Positions 1-6,760 of a DNA stretch of 10,638 nt are shown one piece after another. The stretch is from Pseudomonadales bacterium (GTDB taxonomy: Bacteria > Pseudomonadota > Gammaproteobacteria > Pseudomonadales > DT-91). The position numbers and the translations under genes are program-made. The notes below the pieces were generated by a model. It was not told the DNA's origin and made no database searches. It saw nothing but the letters and a program-made list of their open reading frames with translations. Location of the stretch: positions 14,161 to 24,798 of the forward strand of contig JABSRR010000014.1 of assembly GCA_013215025.1 (NCBI GenBank), written 5' to 3'. Position 1 is the stretch's first letter. Each line of letters opens with the position of its first letter.

Positions 1-1169
1 TGCATTTAATATTGCGTTATTTTCATATTGTTGCCGGCATCGCCTGGATCGGTGCGTCGTTTTATTTTGTTTGGCTAGATAATCACTTAGAGACGCCACC
101 GCAGTGGAAGCTTGATAAAGGTATTAAAGGCGACCTTTGGGCGGTGCACGGTGGTGGTTTTTATGAAGTGGCCAAGTATGCAAACGGCCCTGAGGCCATG
201 CCGAAGACTCTGCATTGGTTTAAATGGGAAGCCTACACTACCTGGCTTACAGGTATTTTATTACTGAGCTTGCTGTACTATGTTGGCGCCGATGCTTATT
301 TAGTCGATGCCAGTAAATCAAGTTTAAGCACGGCGTATTCGATTGCTGGCTCTATTGCCTCGTTGGTATTAGGCTGGTTTATTTATGATGGTCTTTGCCG
401 TACTCGTCTGGTTGATAATGGTCGACTGTTTGCCTTGATTATGGTGGCTTTCATTGCGCTATGGTCGTATGTGTTAGATCAGTTCATTCAAGACCGTGCG
501 GCCTATATTCATGTGGGTGCGGTGATTGGCACCTGTATGGCGGGGAATGTGTTCTTTAATATTATTCCTGGCCAGCGTTATATGGTGGCTGAGGTAGCTA
601 AAGGCAATATACCTGACCCTGCCCCTGGGCTGCGTGCTAAGCAGCGTTCCACCCACAATAACTACGCCACGCTACCGATTCTGTTTATTATGATTTCCAA
701 TCATTTTGCCTTCACCTATAGCCACCAGCATGGCTGGCTAGTATTGGTGGCTTTGTTTGTGATTGGTATGTGGATGCGTCACTACTTTAATTTAAAGCAT
801 CGTGGTGAGCATAAGCCCTGGGTGCTGGTCTCATCGTTTATGGCCTTTTTAGTCTTGTGTGCAGTGATTGCGCCGTGGCAAACCTTGGCCGATAAGCAAC
901 AGTCGGCAAACGCTGAGTTAGTGAGTGATGCTAAGGCTTGGCAAATTGTTGAGCAGCACTGCCAAGAGTGTCATAGCGCCGCGCCGCGCTCTAGCATGTT
1001 TAGCAGCGCACCGATGGGCTTTATTGTTGATAATCTTGATGATGTGCAGCGCCATAAAGACCGCATCTACAATCGCACCATTGTTACTAAAGACATGCCG
1101 TTTGCCAATATGACGCAGATGACTGAACTTGAACGTGAAGTGTTAGCGCGTTATTTGCAGCAGCAGTAA
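1..1169 (+). CDS. puuD: Urate hydroxylase PuuD (membrane cytochrome c urate oxidase), 5'-truncated by window edge
   Basis: Oxidises urate to 5-hydroxyisourate in the inner membrane, passing electrons to an attached cytochrome c rather than to oxygen; it belongs to purine catabolism. The reading frame is open to the left edge (codons from base 3 read H-L-I-L before R-Y-F-H), so the apparent TTG at 12 is not the start and a short N-terminal piece is missing. The visible part begins in the first membrane helix (HIVAGIAWIG, then FVWLDNHL) and continues through about eight hydrophobic segments to roughly residue 295, counted from base 12. A c-type haem motif CQECH follows at residues 317-321, with the likely axial Met at 362 in KDMPFAN. 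This N-terminal membrane domain plus C-terminal monohaem cytochrome c is the recognised PuuD architecture. The gene ends 34 nt before the next gene, which has a good ribosome-binding site, so co-transcription is likely. Confidence 0.9.
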   Translation, partial: HLILRYFHIVAGIAWIGASFYFVWLDNHLETPPQWKLDKGIKGDLWAVHGGGFYEVAKYANGPEAMPKTLHWFKWEAYTTWLTGILLLSLLYYVGADAYLVDASKSSLSTAYSIAGSIASLVLGWFIYDGLCRTRLVDNGRLFALIMVAFIALWSYVLDQFIQDRAAYIHVGAVIGTCMAGNVFFNIIPGQRYMVAEVAKGNIPDPAPGLRAKQRSTHNNYATLPILFIMISNHFAFTYSHQHGWLVLVALFVIGMWMRHYFNLKHRGEHKPWVLVSSFMAFLVLCAVIAPWQTLADKQQSANAELVSDAKAWQIVEQHCQECHSAAPRSSMFSSAPMGFIVDNLDDVQRHKDRIYNRTIVTKDMPFANMTQMTELEREVLARYLQQQ

Positions 1170-1203
1170 GCGGTACTGAAGAGATTTATTAGGAGAAGTT
1201 GCA

Positions 1204-2001
1204 ATGAGTTTATTGCTCGCCAAAATTGCTATTACGGTTGCTTTTGTTTTTGTCTTGACTTGGATAGCTGAACGCGTCAATCCGGTCATTGCCGGTATTT
1301 TATCGGGCTTTCCCTTGGGTATTGCCTTGACCTTGTATTTTTTCGGCTTTGAACAAGGCGCTGATTTTGCGGCAGCTTCTGCACAGGCGACGGTTGCCGC
1401 GTTTGCAGCAAATATCGCCAGCTTTTATTTTTATGGTTTAGCGATCATTAAGCTGAATGCATCAGTGTGGCAGGCCAGTCTGATCGGTTTATTGGCCTTT
1501 TTTGCCGTGGCTATTTTATTGAGCTTTACCGCAGCGGATCAATCCTTACTATTGGGTTTAGCCATCGCTATTGCCGCAATTCTGCTATTTCAATATTTAC
1601 AAAAACATTTTAAGGGCAAGCAGATTGCTAATCGCGAACCGCTTACCATTGCCAATATTTTATTGCGTTCAGGTGCAGCCGCGGCAACGGTTGTATTGAT
1701 TACCTGGCTGGCGCATTCCATTGGTGTCAAATGGTCGGGATTATTGGCAGGCTTTGCTATTACCGCCTTCCCGTTTTTGGTACTTATTCATTTAACCTAT
1801 GGTAAAGATGTGGCAATAGCCATTATTCAGAAGTACCCCTTAGGTATCGGCTCGTTGGTGGTCTACTGTCTCGGCATTGTGCAGTTTTACCCAAGCTTTG
1901 GCGTGAATCTGGGTACCGTATTTTCTCTCGGCTACTCATTATTGTATCTGGCGGCGTTGGCCTGCTATCTGCAGTGGCAAAAACAGCGGTCGGCAAATTA
2001 G
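1204..2001 (+). CDS. Polytopic membrane protein with two homologous halves, possibly GlpM-like
   Basis: A 265-residue integral membrane protein of unknown function. About nine hydrophobic segments are visible, near residues 5-22, 28-48, 62-82, 92-108, 115-132, 150-170, 177-198, 212-228 and 236-256, with a short polar loop (KHFKGKQIANREP) near 134-146. The protein is internally duplicated: the motif TWxA...GxLxGF...GxDxA at residues 19-56 recurs ungapped at 167-204, an exact offset of 148. The G-rich helix-turn motif recalls small GlpM/DUF3147-type membrane proteins, but that is only a resemblance. The start is supported by AGGAG at 1191-1195, 8 nt before the ATG. It lies 34 nt downstream of puuD, so a role linked to urate or purine handling is possible but unproven. 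No signal peptide, soluble domain or catalytic motif is seen. Confidence 0.8.
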   Translation: MSLLLAKIAITVAFVFVLTWIAERVNPVIAGILSGFPLGIALTLYFFGFEQGADFAAASAQATVAAFAANIASFYFYGLAIIKLNASVWQASLIGLLAFFAVAILLSFTAADQSLLLGLAIAIAAILLFQYLQKHFKGKQIANREPLTIANILLRSGAAAATVVLITWLAHSIGVKWSGLLAGFAITAFPFLVLIHLTYGKDVAIAIIQKYPLGIGSLVVYCLGIVQFYPSFGVNLGTVFSLGYSLLYLAALACYLQWQKQRSAN

Positions 2002-2061
2002 CAGCCACCTTCGTGTTAAGCGTGTTATGATTAATGGCTAATTTCTAATCGATAACCGCTT

Positions 2062-2718
2062 ATGCAAGACAGCTATATTGAGCGCTTTGATGCGTGGCAA
2101 ACGCCTATTTTTACCAGCGCATTTCCTCAGCACGAGCAGTTTGCCCCTATCTGGCAGCAAACCATTGCTAACTTGGCTGCCAAGCAGCAGCACAATATTG
2201 ACAGTGAGGTGGCTGTGGGCGCAAAACAGTCATTGTATGAGTCTGGTTTTGATTTGCTGCAAAGTCAGCAGAGCTTGGCACCCTTGCATGAGTTTATTGA
2301 AGAGGCGATATTGTTCGCCGCCTACGAAGCCAATCAACACAGCTGGCCAGCTGAGCTTGAAGCCAAAGTGACAATTACGGAATCATGGTACCATCTGACT
2401 GAACATGGCGGTTATCATGACGGGCATACACATCCCAATTGCTCTTGGTGTGCGATTTATTGTCTTGAACCAGGACAAACGAATTTAGCGACACACAATG
2501 GCGTGAATCGCTTTTATGATCCGCGCGCTCAGGCTAATCAGTATGACGATCTTGGCAGTCAATATATCGCGCAAGAAAGTTATTGGGATATTGCCCTAGC
2601 TGCGGGGCAGCTGGTGGTTTTTCCGGCATATTTAAGGCACGCAGCCTTACCCTATTTTGGTGACACAGCTCGAGTGGTGATAGCCTGTAATGCACAGCTG
2701 CATGCATCAGCGGCGTAA
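2062..2718 (+). CDS. Putative 2OG-Fe(II) oxygenase (TIGR02466/PF13759-like)
   Basis: A 218-residue soluble protein resembling the small bacterial putative 2-oxoglutarate/Fe(II) oxygenases. The core matches the family pattern: a β-strand with ESWYHLTEHGGYHDGHTHPN (H119, H122 and H124 are candidate metal ligands), then a strand SWCAIYCLEPG, FYDPR at 151-155, GQLVVFPAYLRHAALPY with the distal metal His at 193, and R204 in ARVVIACN, which would bind the 2-oxoglutarate carboxylate. Length is typical. The N-terminal FDAWQTPIFTS resembles the family's usual opening with a conserved P-I/V. The ATG at 2062 has no strong Shine-Dalgarno sequence (upstream TCGATAACCGCTT), and 60 nt separate it from the preceding gene. 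The substrate is unknown; relatives are often annotated as hydroxylases of proteins or small molecules. I am fairly sure of the fold family, not of activity. Confidence 0.75.
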   Translation: MQDSYIERFDAWQTPIFTSAFPQHEQFAPIWQQTIANLAAKQQHNIDSEVAVGAKQSLYESGFDLLQSQQSLAPLHEFIEEAILFAAYEANQHSWPAELEAKVTITESWYHLTEHGGYHDGHTHPNCSWCAIYCLEPGQTNLATHNGVNRFYDPRAQANQYDDLGSQYIAQESYWDIALAAGQLVVFPAYLRHAALPYFGDTARVVIACNAQLHASAA

Positions 2719-2765
2719 TCAGTAAGCTAGTCAGAACCGCAATCAGCAGCGCCGCGATAATTTGC

Positions 2766-2785
2766 CTGCTAATACTGATTAGTAG
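2766..2785 (+). repeat. Imperfect inverted repeat upstream of the candidate -10
   Basis: Arms CTAAT (2769-2773) and ATTAG (2778-2782) surround the loop ACTG. They extend outward by a G-T, a T-A and a C-G pair to make an 8-bp stem with one wobble. No T-run follows, so it does not look like a terminator. Its place overlapping the -35 position suggests an operator, which is inference. Confidence 0.3.
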
Positions 2786-2796
2786 CTAAACTGCAC

Positions 2797-2802
2797 TATA
2801 AT
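2797..2802 (+). promoter_or_regulatory. Candidate -10 box (TATAAT)
   Basis: A perfect TATAAT hexamer lies about 100 nt before the phosphoribosyltransferase ATG. The best -35 at 16-nt spacing is CTGATT (2775-2780), only three matches to consensus, so the call rests on the -10 alone. The -35 would lie inside the hairpin at 2766-2785, which could act as an operator. The implied 5' leader would be about 95 nt. Confidence 0.35.
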
Positions 2803-2904
2803 CCAGCTTGAATGACTGTGTAAGATTGGCAATCAAGCAATAACCGAGAGCTTGCTGACGGCAAATTTCTTATTTTAACTGCGATAACATAGCGATCCAT
2901 AATT

Positions 2905-3471
2905 ATGAATAAAACCTACTTGTCTTCTCAACTGCTGCTGGATAAGTCATATCAGCTAGCCATCAAGGTGTTTGAGAGCGGCTTTCGTCCTGACTTTATT
3001 ATTGGCGTTTGGCGAGGTGGTGCGCCGGTTGGCATTGCAGTACAGGAAGCGATGGATTTTTTAGGCGTTGAGTCAGATCATATTGCGATTCGCACCTCAT
3101 CCTATACCGGTATCGGTAAACGCGATAAACAAGTGCGAGTGCACGGTTTGCGTTATTTAGAAAAGCAGGTCAATGCTGAAGACTCGGTGCTTATTGTGGA
3201 TGATGTTTTTGATACAGGCTTAAGTATTGATCAGGTCATCAAAGATATCGCGCGTCACTGCCGAAAAAATACCCCTGAGATCCGTGTTGCAGCACCGTAT
3301 TTTAAGCCGGCCAATAATCGCACTGATATCACCCCCGATTATTATGTGGAAGAGTCAGATGAGTGGCTGGTGTTTCCGCATGAGTTGGATGGTCTTACTG
3401 ATCAAGAGATTATAGATTTTAAGCAAATTGACGAAGCGACCAAGTCGCAGCTGTTATCGTTAAAATCATAA
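2905..3471 (+). CDS. Purine-type phosphoribosyltransferase
   Basis: A 188-residue type I phosphoribosyltransferase, expected to transfer phosphoribose from PRPP to a purine base in the cytoplasm. The PRPP-binding loop VLIVDDVFDTGLS spans residues 95-107, with the two acidic residues D99-D100 and the TG turn. The pyrophosphate loop is WRGGAP at 36-41. Near the C-terminus EWLVFPHE matches the W/F-PxE element that helps form the base pocket in hypoxanthine/xanthine/guanine enzymes. A basic flexible-loop stretch (SYTGIGKRDKQVRV) lies at about 76-89. These features favour a hypoxanthine/xanthine-type enzyme over pyrE- or apt-type ones, but base specificity cannot be read from sequence. It stands 24 nt before a methyltransferase gene, and a urate oxidase gene lies in the same window, so a purine-related role fits. 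The ribosome-binding site before the ATG is weak. Confidence 0.8.
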   Translation: MNKTYLSSQLLLDKSYQLAIKVFESGFRPDFIIGVWRGGAPVGIAVQEAMDFLGVESDHIAIRTSSYTGIGKRDKQVRVHGLRYLEKQVNAEDSVLIVDDVFDTGLSIDQVIKDIARHCRKNTPEIRVAAPYFKPANNRTDITPDYYVEESDEWLVFPHELDGLTDQEIIDFKQIDEATKSQLLSLKS

Positions 3472-3495
3472 TCATTTTTCTTCCAGGGCCTATTT

Positions 3496-4284
3496 ATGAG
3501 TGAGCAAGCCTATATTGAAGCATTGGTTAAGCTGCATGAGTCTATGGAGCGCCAAGGCCCTGGCGATAACGCGTTTGCACTTCAAATCATGCGTGATATT
3601 GCGCCGCGCTTACCAAGGCCCTGCAAAATGATCGATCTTGGCTGTGGCAGCGGCAGCAGCAGTTTGTTATTTGCCAAAGCGGCGGAGCTTTCGGCATTAG
3701 AGCTGCAGATTGAGGCAGTCGATTTATCGAAAAATTTTATCCAAGCCTTACGTGATCAAGTGGCGCTAGAGCAGCTAAGCGATAAGCTGATTGTTAAAAA
3801 TGCTGATTTCAGTCGATTACCAGAAATTTTGTATCCTTCGCAATCCTACCAATTGCTTTGGTCAGAGGCTGCTGCGCATCATCTTGGTTTTGCTGAGGCA
3901 TTAGCGCTGTGGCGCCCATTGCTGAGCGAGCAAGGTATTGCAGTGGTGTCTGAATTAAGCTGGCAATCTGAGCAGCCAGCGGCAGCCGCACAGAGCTATT
4001 GGCAGACGAATTACCCTGCGATGGCCAGCGAGCATGCGAATATTGAGGCAGCTAAGGCCGCAGGTTTTGAGGTGCTTGAGGTTAGGCGGCTACCTGCTAA
4101 GGCTTGGTGGGATAACTACTACATGCCGTTGCTTAAGCGCATGCAGCACTTGCGGTTAAGTCTTGGCATGAATGCCTCTGAAGCTATGTATGATCTACTT
4201 GATGATACCGATCGCGAGATTCAGCTGTTTGACCAATACAGCGACAGCTACGGTTATAGTTATTATATTTTGAAAATCTGTTAG
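3496..4284 (+). CDS. Class I SAM-dependent methyltransferase
   Basis: A 262-residue Rossmann-fold methyltransferase. Motif I is IDLGCGSGSS at residues 46-55. The acidic residue ending β2 that binds the SAM ribose is D76 (EAVDLS). NADFSRLP at 102-109 is the motif III region, and QLLWSEAAAHHLGF at 119-132 follows as motif IV. The C-terminal part has an aromatic-rich segment (WWDNYYMPLLKRM), a Glu/Asp-rich helix and the ending SDSYGYSYYILKI, typical of uncharacterised Methyltransf_11/25 relatives. It follows the phosphoribosyltransferase by 24 nt in the same direction, so the two are probably co-transcribed. The only Shine-Dalgarno-like sequence is CCAGGG about 9 nt before the ATG. The methyl acceptor is unknown. 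Fold assignment is firm; there is no basis for a specific substrate. Confidence 0.82.
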   Translation: MSEQAYIEALVKLHESMERQGPGDNAFALQIMRDIAPRLPRPCKMIDLGCGSGSSSLLFAKAAELSALELQIEAVDLSKNFIQALRDQVALEQLSDKLIVKNADFSRLPEILYPSQSYQLLWSEAAAHHLGFAEALALWRPLLSEQGIAVVSELSWQSEQPAAAAQSYWQTNYPAMASEHANIEAAKAAGFEVLEVRRLPAKAWWDNYYMPLLKRMQHLRLSLGMNASEAMYDLLDDTDREIQLFDQYSDSYGYSYYILKIC

Positions 4285-4298
4285 CAATCTGCAGATTG
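4285..4298. repeat. Perfect 14-bp palindrome directly after the methyltransferase stop
   Basis: CAATCTGCAGATTG is its own reverse complement and begins at the base after the TAG stop. As RNA it could form only a 5-bp stem with a TGCA loop and has no following T-run, so it is a poor terminator. A dimeric regulator site is possible. It sits 138 nt before the SDR start codon. Confidence 0.35.
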
Positions 4299-4425
4299 TG
4301 TGCCTTGCAAACAGTCACTGATTCATATAGCTTGCCTAGCAGATTATCATTAGTTAATTAAATCAAGCTGACTTACATCTGCCCTAGATTGATTTTCGTA
4401 GTGCTTAACATAGACAAAAAATAGT

Positions 4426-4430
4426 AGGGA
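4426..4430 (+). promoter_or_regulatory. Ribosome-binding site of the + strand SDR
   Basis: AGGGA ends 6 nt before the ATG at 4437. This supports that ATG as the start, as does the Rossmann strand beginning at residue 2. Confidence 0.6.
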
Positions 4431-4436
4431 CAATAT

Positions 4437-5501
4437 ATGCGCATTCTAGTAATTGGCGCGACTGGGTTTATCGGACAGCACCTCTGTCAGGCGTTATTAG
4501 AGCAGGGGCACGAGATTAGAGCCTTAACGCGCAATGCCGCAAGGGCGAGCGAGTTATTACAGATTGACGACTGCGTGCCAGGTGATCTCGAGCAGCTTGA
4601 TCAGCTGGATTTTGAACATCTGATGACAGACATCGAGGCGGTAATTTTCGCCGCCGGTGTTGATGAACGCGCGGAGATTGTTGGTGATGTTGATGACTTT
4701 TATTACCAGTATAATATTGCCCAATGCGTGCATATTATGGAAAAGGCTAAGCAATATGGGGTTAAACAATTTACGGTATTAGGTTCAGTTTTCACCTATT
4801 GGCATCGTCAACGACCAGACCTCAACTTAGATGACTACCATCCTTATGTGCGTTCACGGCTTAAACAGCAGCAGGCCTGTTTAGAATATGCTGCAGACGA
4901 TTTTCAAGTTTGTATGGTTGAAGTGCCGCTGGTATTAGGGCGTGCTAAAGGCGTGACATCGGTTGCCAACACGCTCGTTCAATATGCTCGCCTAAGCTAT
5001 CCCATTTTTAGTGTAGAAGGTGGCATGGCAGCGATCTCTGTAAGTAGCTTAGCTGAGGCTTTGGCCAAGCTGCAAGAGCTTGAAACCCTGCCTGACATTA
5101 TTACCATCAGCGATGAAAACATTCTATGGCATGATTTGATCGCGCACTTCAATCAAATGGCTAATAATCCGATGAAACCCGTTAAACTGATCAAGTCGGG
5201 GTTGTTTTTAAAGCTAACACAGCTGGGCGGATTTTTTGCTAACTTGCTGAAAATTGAAGGTGGCCTTGATCAAATGTATATGGCCGATATCGTCAATAGT
5301 GAAATTTTCTGTGAGGCAGACGAAGCCAAGCAGCTTATAGGTTATGAAGGCGGTGACTTATATCAGTCGATTAGCGATACAGTAGAAGCAGCGATGGAAG
5401 AAAAAGTAACGCAGCCCCTGATAAATACCCTTGATCAAGGCGTTAGTGCATTGCATAAGCTTAGTGTGCAAATGCGTCAGCGTTTCGAAACAACAGAATA
5501 A
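4437..5501 (+). CDS. Extended SDR / NAD(P)-dependent epimerase-dehydratase-like protein with YxxxR
   Basis: A 354-residue extended short-chain dehydrogenase/reductase. The N-terminal Rossmann fold is clear: RILVIGATGFIG at residues 2-13 (GxxGxxG), followed by ALTRN at 29-33, where R32 suggests NADP(H) preference, GDL at 49-51 and VIFAAGVDE at 69-77. The active-site region has S117 (VLGSVFTY) and HPYVRSRLKQQ. Here Y137 is followed by R141, where the family normally has Lys (YxxxK). The other SDR in this window keeps the usual YGKSK at the same alignment position. The C-terminal half carries the substrate domain and a hydrophobic stretch near 258-273 (GLFLKLTQLGGFFANLLK) that may be membrane-associating. 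The gene is 15 nt upstream of an OYE-family gene and likely forms an operon with it. It may be an atypical reductase, epimerase or NAD(P)-binding non-catalytic protein. Confidence 0.82.
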   Translation: MRILVIGATGFIGQHLCQALLEQGHEIRALTRNAARASELLQIDDCVPGDLEQLDQLDFEHLMTDIEAVIFAAGVDERAEIVGDVDDFYYQYNIAQCVHIMEKAKQYGVKQFTVLGSVFTYWHRQRPDLNLDDYHPYVRSRLKQQQACLEYAADDFQVCMVEVPLVLGRAKGVTSVANTLVQYARLSYPIFSVEGGMAAISVSSLAEALAKLQELETLPDIITISDENILWHDLIAHFNQMANNPMKPVKLIKSGLFLKLTQLGGFFANLLKIEGGLDQMYMADIVNSEIFCEADEAKQLIGYEGGDLYQSISDTVEAAMEEKVTQPLINTLDQGVSALHKLSVQMRQRFETTE

Positions 5502-5516
5502 AATAGGTTATAACAG

Positions 5517-6728
5517 ATGCAGCCTAAATATTTACAACCCGCCATGTTAAATGGTTTAGAGCTTAAGAATCGATTAATCAAAGCTGGCACTTACGAGGGT
5601 AAGACGCCGCTCGGGCAGATTGCTGACCGCTATCGCCAGTTTCATTTAGCCATTGCCGAAGGCGGCGCGGCGATGACAACTTTAGGTTATTGCGCCACAG
5701 AGCCAGACGGCCGCATTAACGAAAATATGCTGTACATGGATGAGTATATTCGAGGCGACCTAAGCCAGTTAATAAACGATATTCATCAAGCGGGTTCGAA
5801 AGTTTCTGGGCAAATGGGTCACTGTGGCGGCTTTTCAAAGAATAAACAGCTGCAGCGTAAACGGCCCATGGGGCCTCAGCGCGGTATCAATATGCTGGGC
5901 TTTCAGCGCGGTATGCTGTTTACCGATGCGATGACTGAAAAAGATATTGATGCCATGGTGCAGAGTTATCACGATGCGGCACTGTTTATGAAGTCAGTGG
6001 GTTTTGATTGCCTTGAAATTCATTTAGGCCATGGCTATGGCTTGTGCCAATTTATGTCACCAAAAACCAATGCACGTACCGATAATTACGGTGGCAGCTT
6101 GATCAATCGTATGCGTCTGCCGCTACGATGCCTTGAGGCAGTGCGTAAGGCGGTTGGCGATGACTTTCCAGTAATTGGTAAGATCAGTATGACCGAGGGT
6201 GTGCGTGGCGGTATTCACTACGACGAGTCTGTTGAAATAGCAAAAATGTTAGATCAGGCGGGTATCGACGGTATTATCACCTCAGGTGGCACCAGCACAA
6301 TGAACCCGATGATTATGTTTCGCGGTGATAATATTCTGAAGCCGATGCTTAAAGCTGAAAAAAATCTTTTAATGCAGATCATATTACGCATGGTTGGCAA
6401 AAGCATGTTTCGGAATTATGAATACAAGGAGCTGTATTTTTTAGAACCTGCGCTGCGCATTCGCGAAGCGGTTAACTGCAATATGATCTATATTGGCGGT
6501 GCCTCAACGGCAGACAGTTTTGATACTTTGATGGGTCATGGCTTTGATTTTGTGCAGCTGGGCCGGAGTCTGATCTCAGACCCCGCCTTTGTGAATCAGC
6601 TTGCAGCCGATCTTGCGAAGGGTAAGACCGCAAAAAGTCGTTGTTTGCACTGCAACGAGTGTGTCGCCACGATTGAGCACCCGTTAGGCATTCACTGTAC
6701 GCGCTTTACCATTGCCTCGCAGCGCTAG
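5517..6728 (+). CDS. OYE-family NADH:flavin oxidoreductase with C-terminal Cys cluster
   Basis: A 403-residue FMN-dependent TIM-barrel oxidoreductase, expected to reduce activated C=C bonds. The first β-strand LKNRLIKAGTYEG is at 16-28. EIHLGHGYGLCQFMSP at 167-182 gives the His pair H169/H172 and the Tyr of the HxxHGY motif. TDNYGGSLINRMR at 188-200 is the family signature, IGGAS at 326-330 and LGRSLISDP at 348-356 form the FMN-phosphate site. The strand usually reading Q-L-x-H-x-G-R is QMGHCGGF here. Near the end are C376, C379, C382 and C394, spaced Cx2Cx2Cx11C. This resembles the Cx2Cx3Cx11C iron-sulfur site of 2,4-dienoyl-CoA reductase/BaiCD/TMADH enzymes, but the protein stops 9 residues later without their FAD/NAD(P)H domain. 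Cluster binding is therefore uncertain. AGGT lies 9 nt before the ATG, and the gene follows the SDR by 15 nt. Confidence 0.87.
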   Translation: MQPKYLQPAMLNGLELKNRLIKAGTYEGKTPLGQIADRYRQFHLAIAEGGAAMTTLGYCATEPDGRINENMLYMDEYIRGDLSQLINDIHQAGSKVSGQMGHCGGFSKNKQLQRKRPMGPQRGINMLGFQRGMLFTDAMTEKDIDAMVQSYHDAALFMKSVGFDCLEIHLGHGYGLCQFMSPKTNARTDNYGGSLINRMRLPLRCLEAVRKAVGDDFPVIGKISMTEGVRGGIHYDESVEIAKMLDQAGIDGIITSGGTSTMNPMIMFRGDNILKPMLKAEKNLLMQIILRMVGKSMFRNYEYKELYFLEPALRIREAVNCNMIYIGGASTADSFDTLMGHGFDFVQLGRSLISDPAFVNQLAADLAKGKTAKSRCLHCNECVATIEHPLGIHCTRFTIASQR

Positions 6729-6760
6729 CTTCTCGCAACGCTAGCTTATAGCAATAGCTT
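6715..6760. repeat. 16-bp imperfect tandem repeat at a convergent gene junction
   Basis: Two adjacent 16-bp units, 6723-6738 and 6739-6754, agree at 14 of 16 positions (consensus CGCTAGCTTMTMGCAA). A half unit precedes them (CTCGCA, 6716-6721) and a partial one follows (TAGCTT, 6755-6760). The TAG stop of the + strand OYE gene (6726-6728) lies inside the first unit, and the stop of the - strand ene-reductase lies at the far edge. The repeated GCTAGC could pair as a 6-bp stem, but there is no T-tract, so I do not call it a terminator. Confidence 0.5.

Larger units (their letters stand above)
2719..2904. other. Intergenic region, 186 nt, no gene
   Basis: I find no open frame of useful length on either strand here. 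It holds an imperfect hairpin (2766-2785) and a consensus TATAAT hexamer (2797-2802), so it is most simply the promoter region of the phosphoribosyltransferase-methyltransferase pair. There is no T-tract typical of an intrinsic terminator for the upstream gene. Confidence 0.6.

Noticed and set aside
12..14. TTG at 12 as the start of puuD
   Set aside because: The frame is open to the window edge and the upstream codons fit the first membrane helix; the true start is outside the window.
2078..2371. 97-codon ORF overlapping the 2OG-Fe(II) oxygenase in another frame
   Set aside because: The main frame holds the conserved metal-site residues; this frame is Leu/Ser-rich with no domain.
6729..6758. 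Bidirectional intrinsic terminator between the convergent genes
   Set aside because: GCTAGC copies can pair for only 6 bp and no T-tract follows on either strand.
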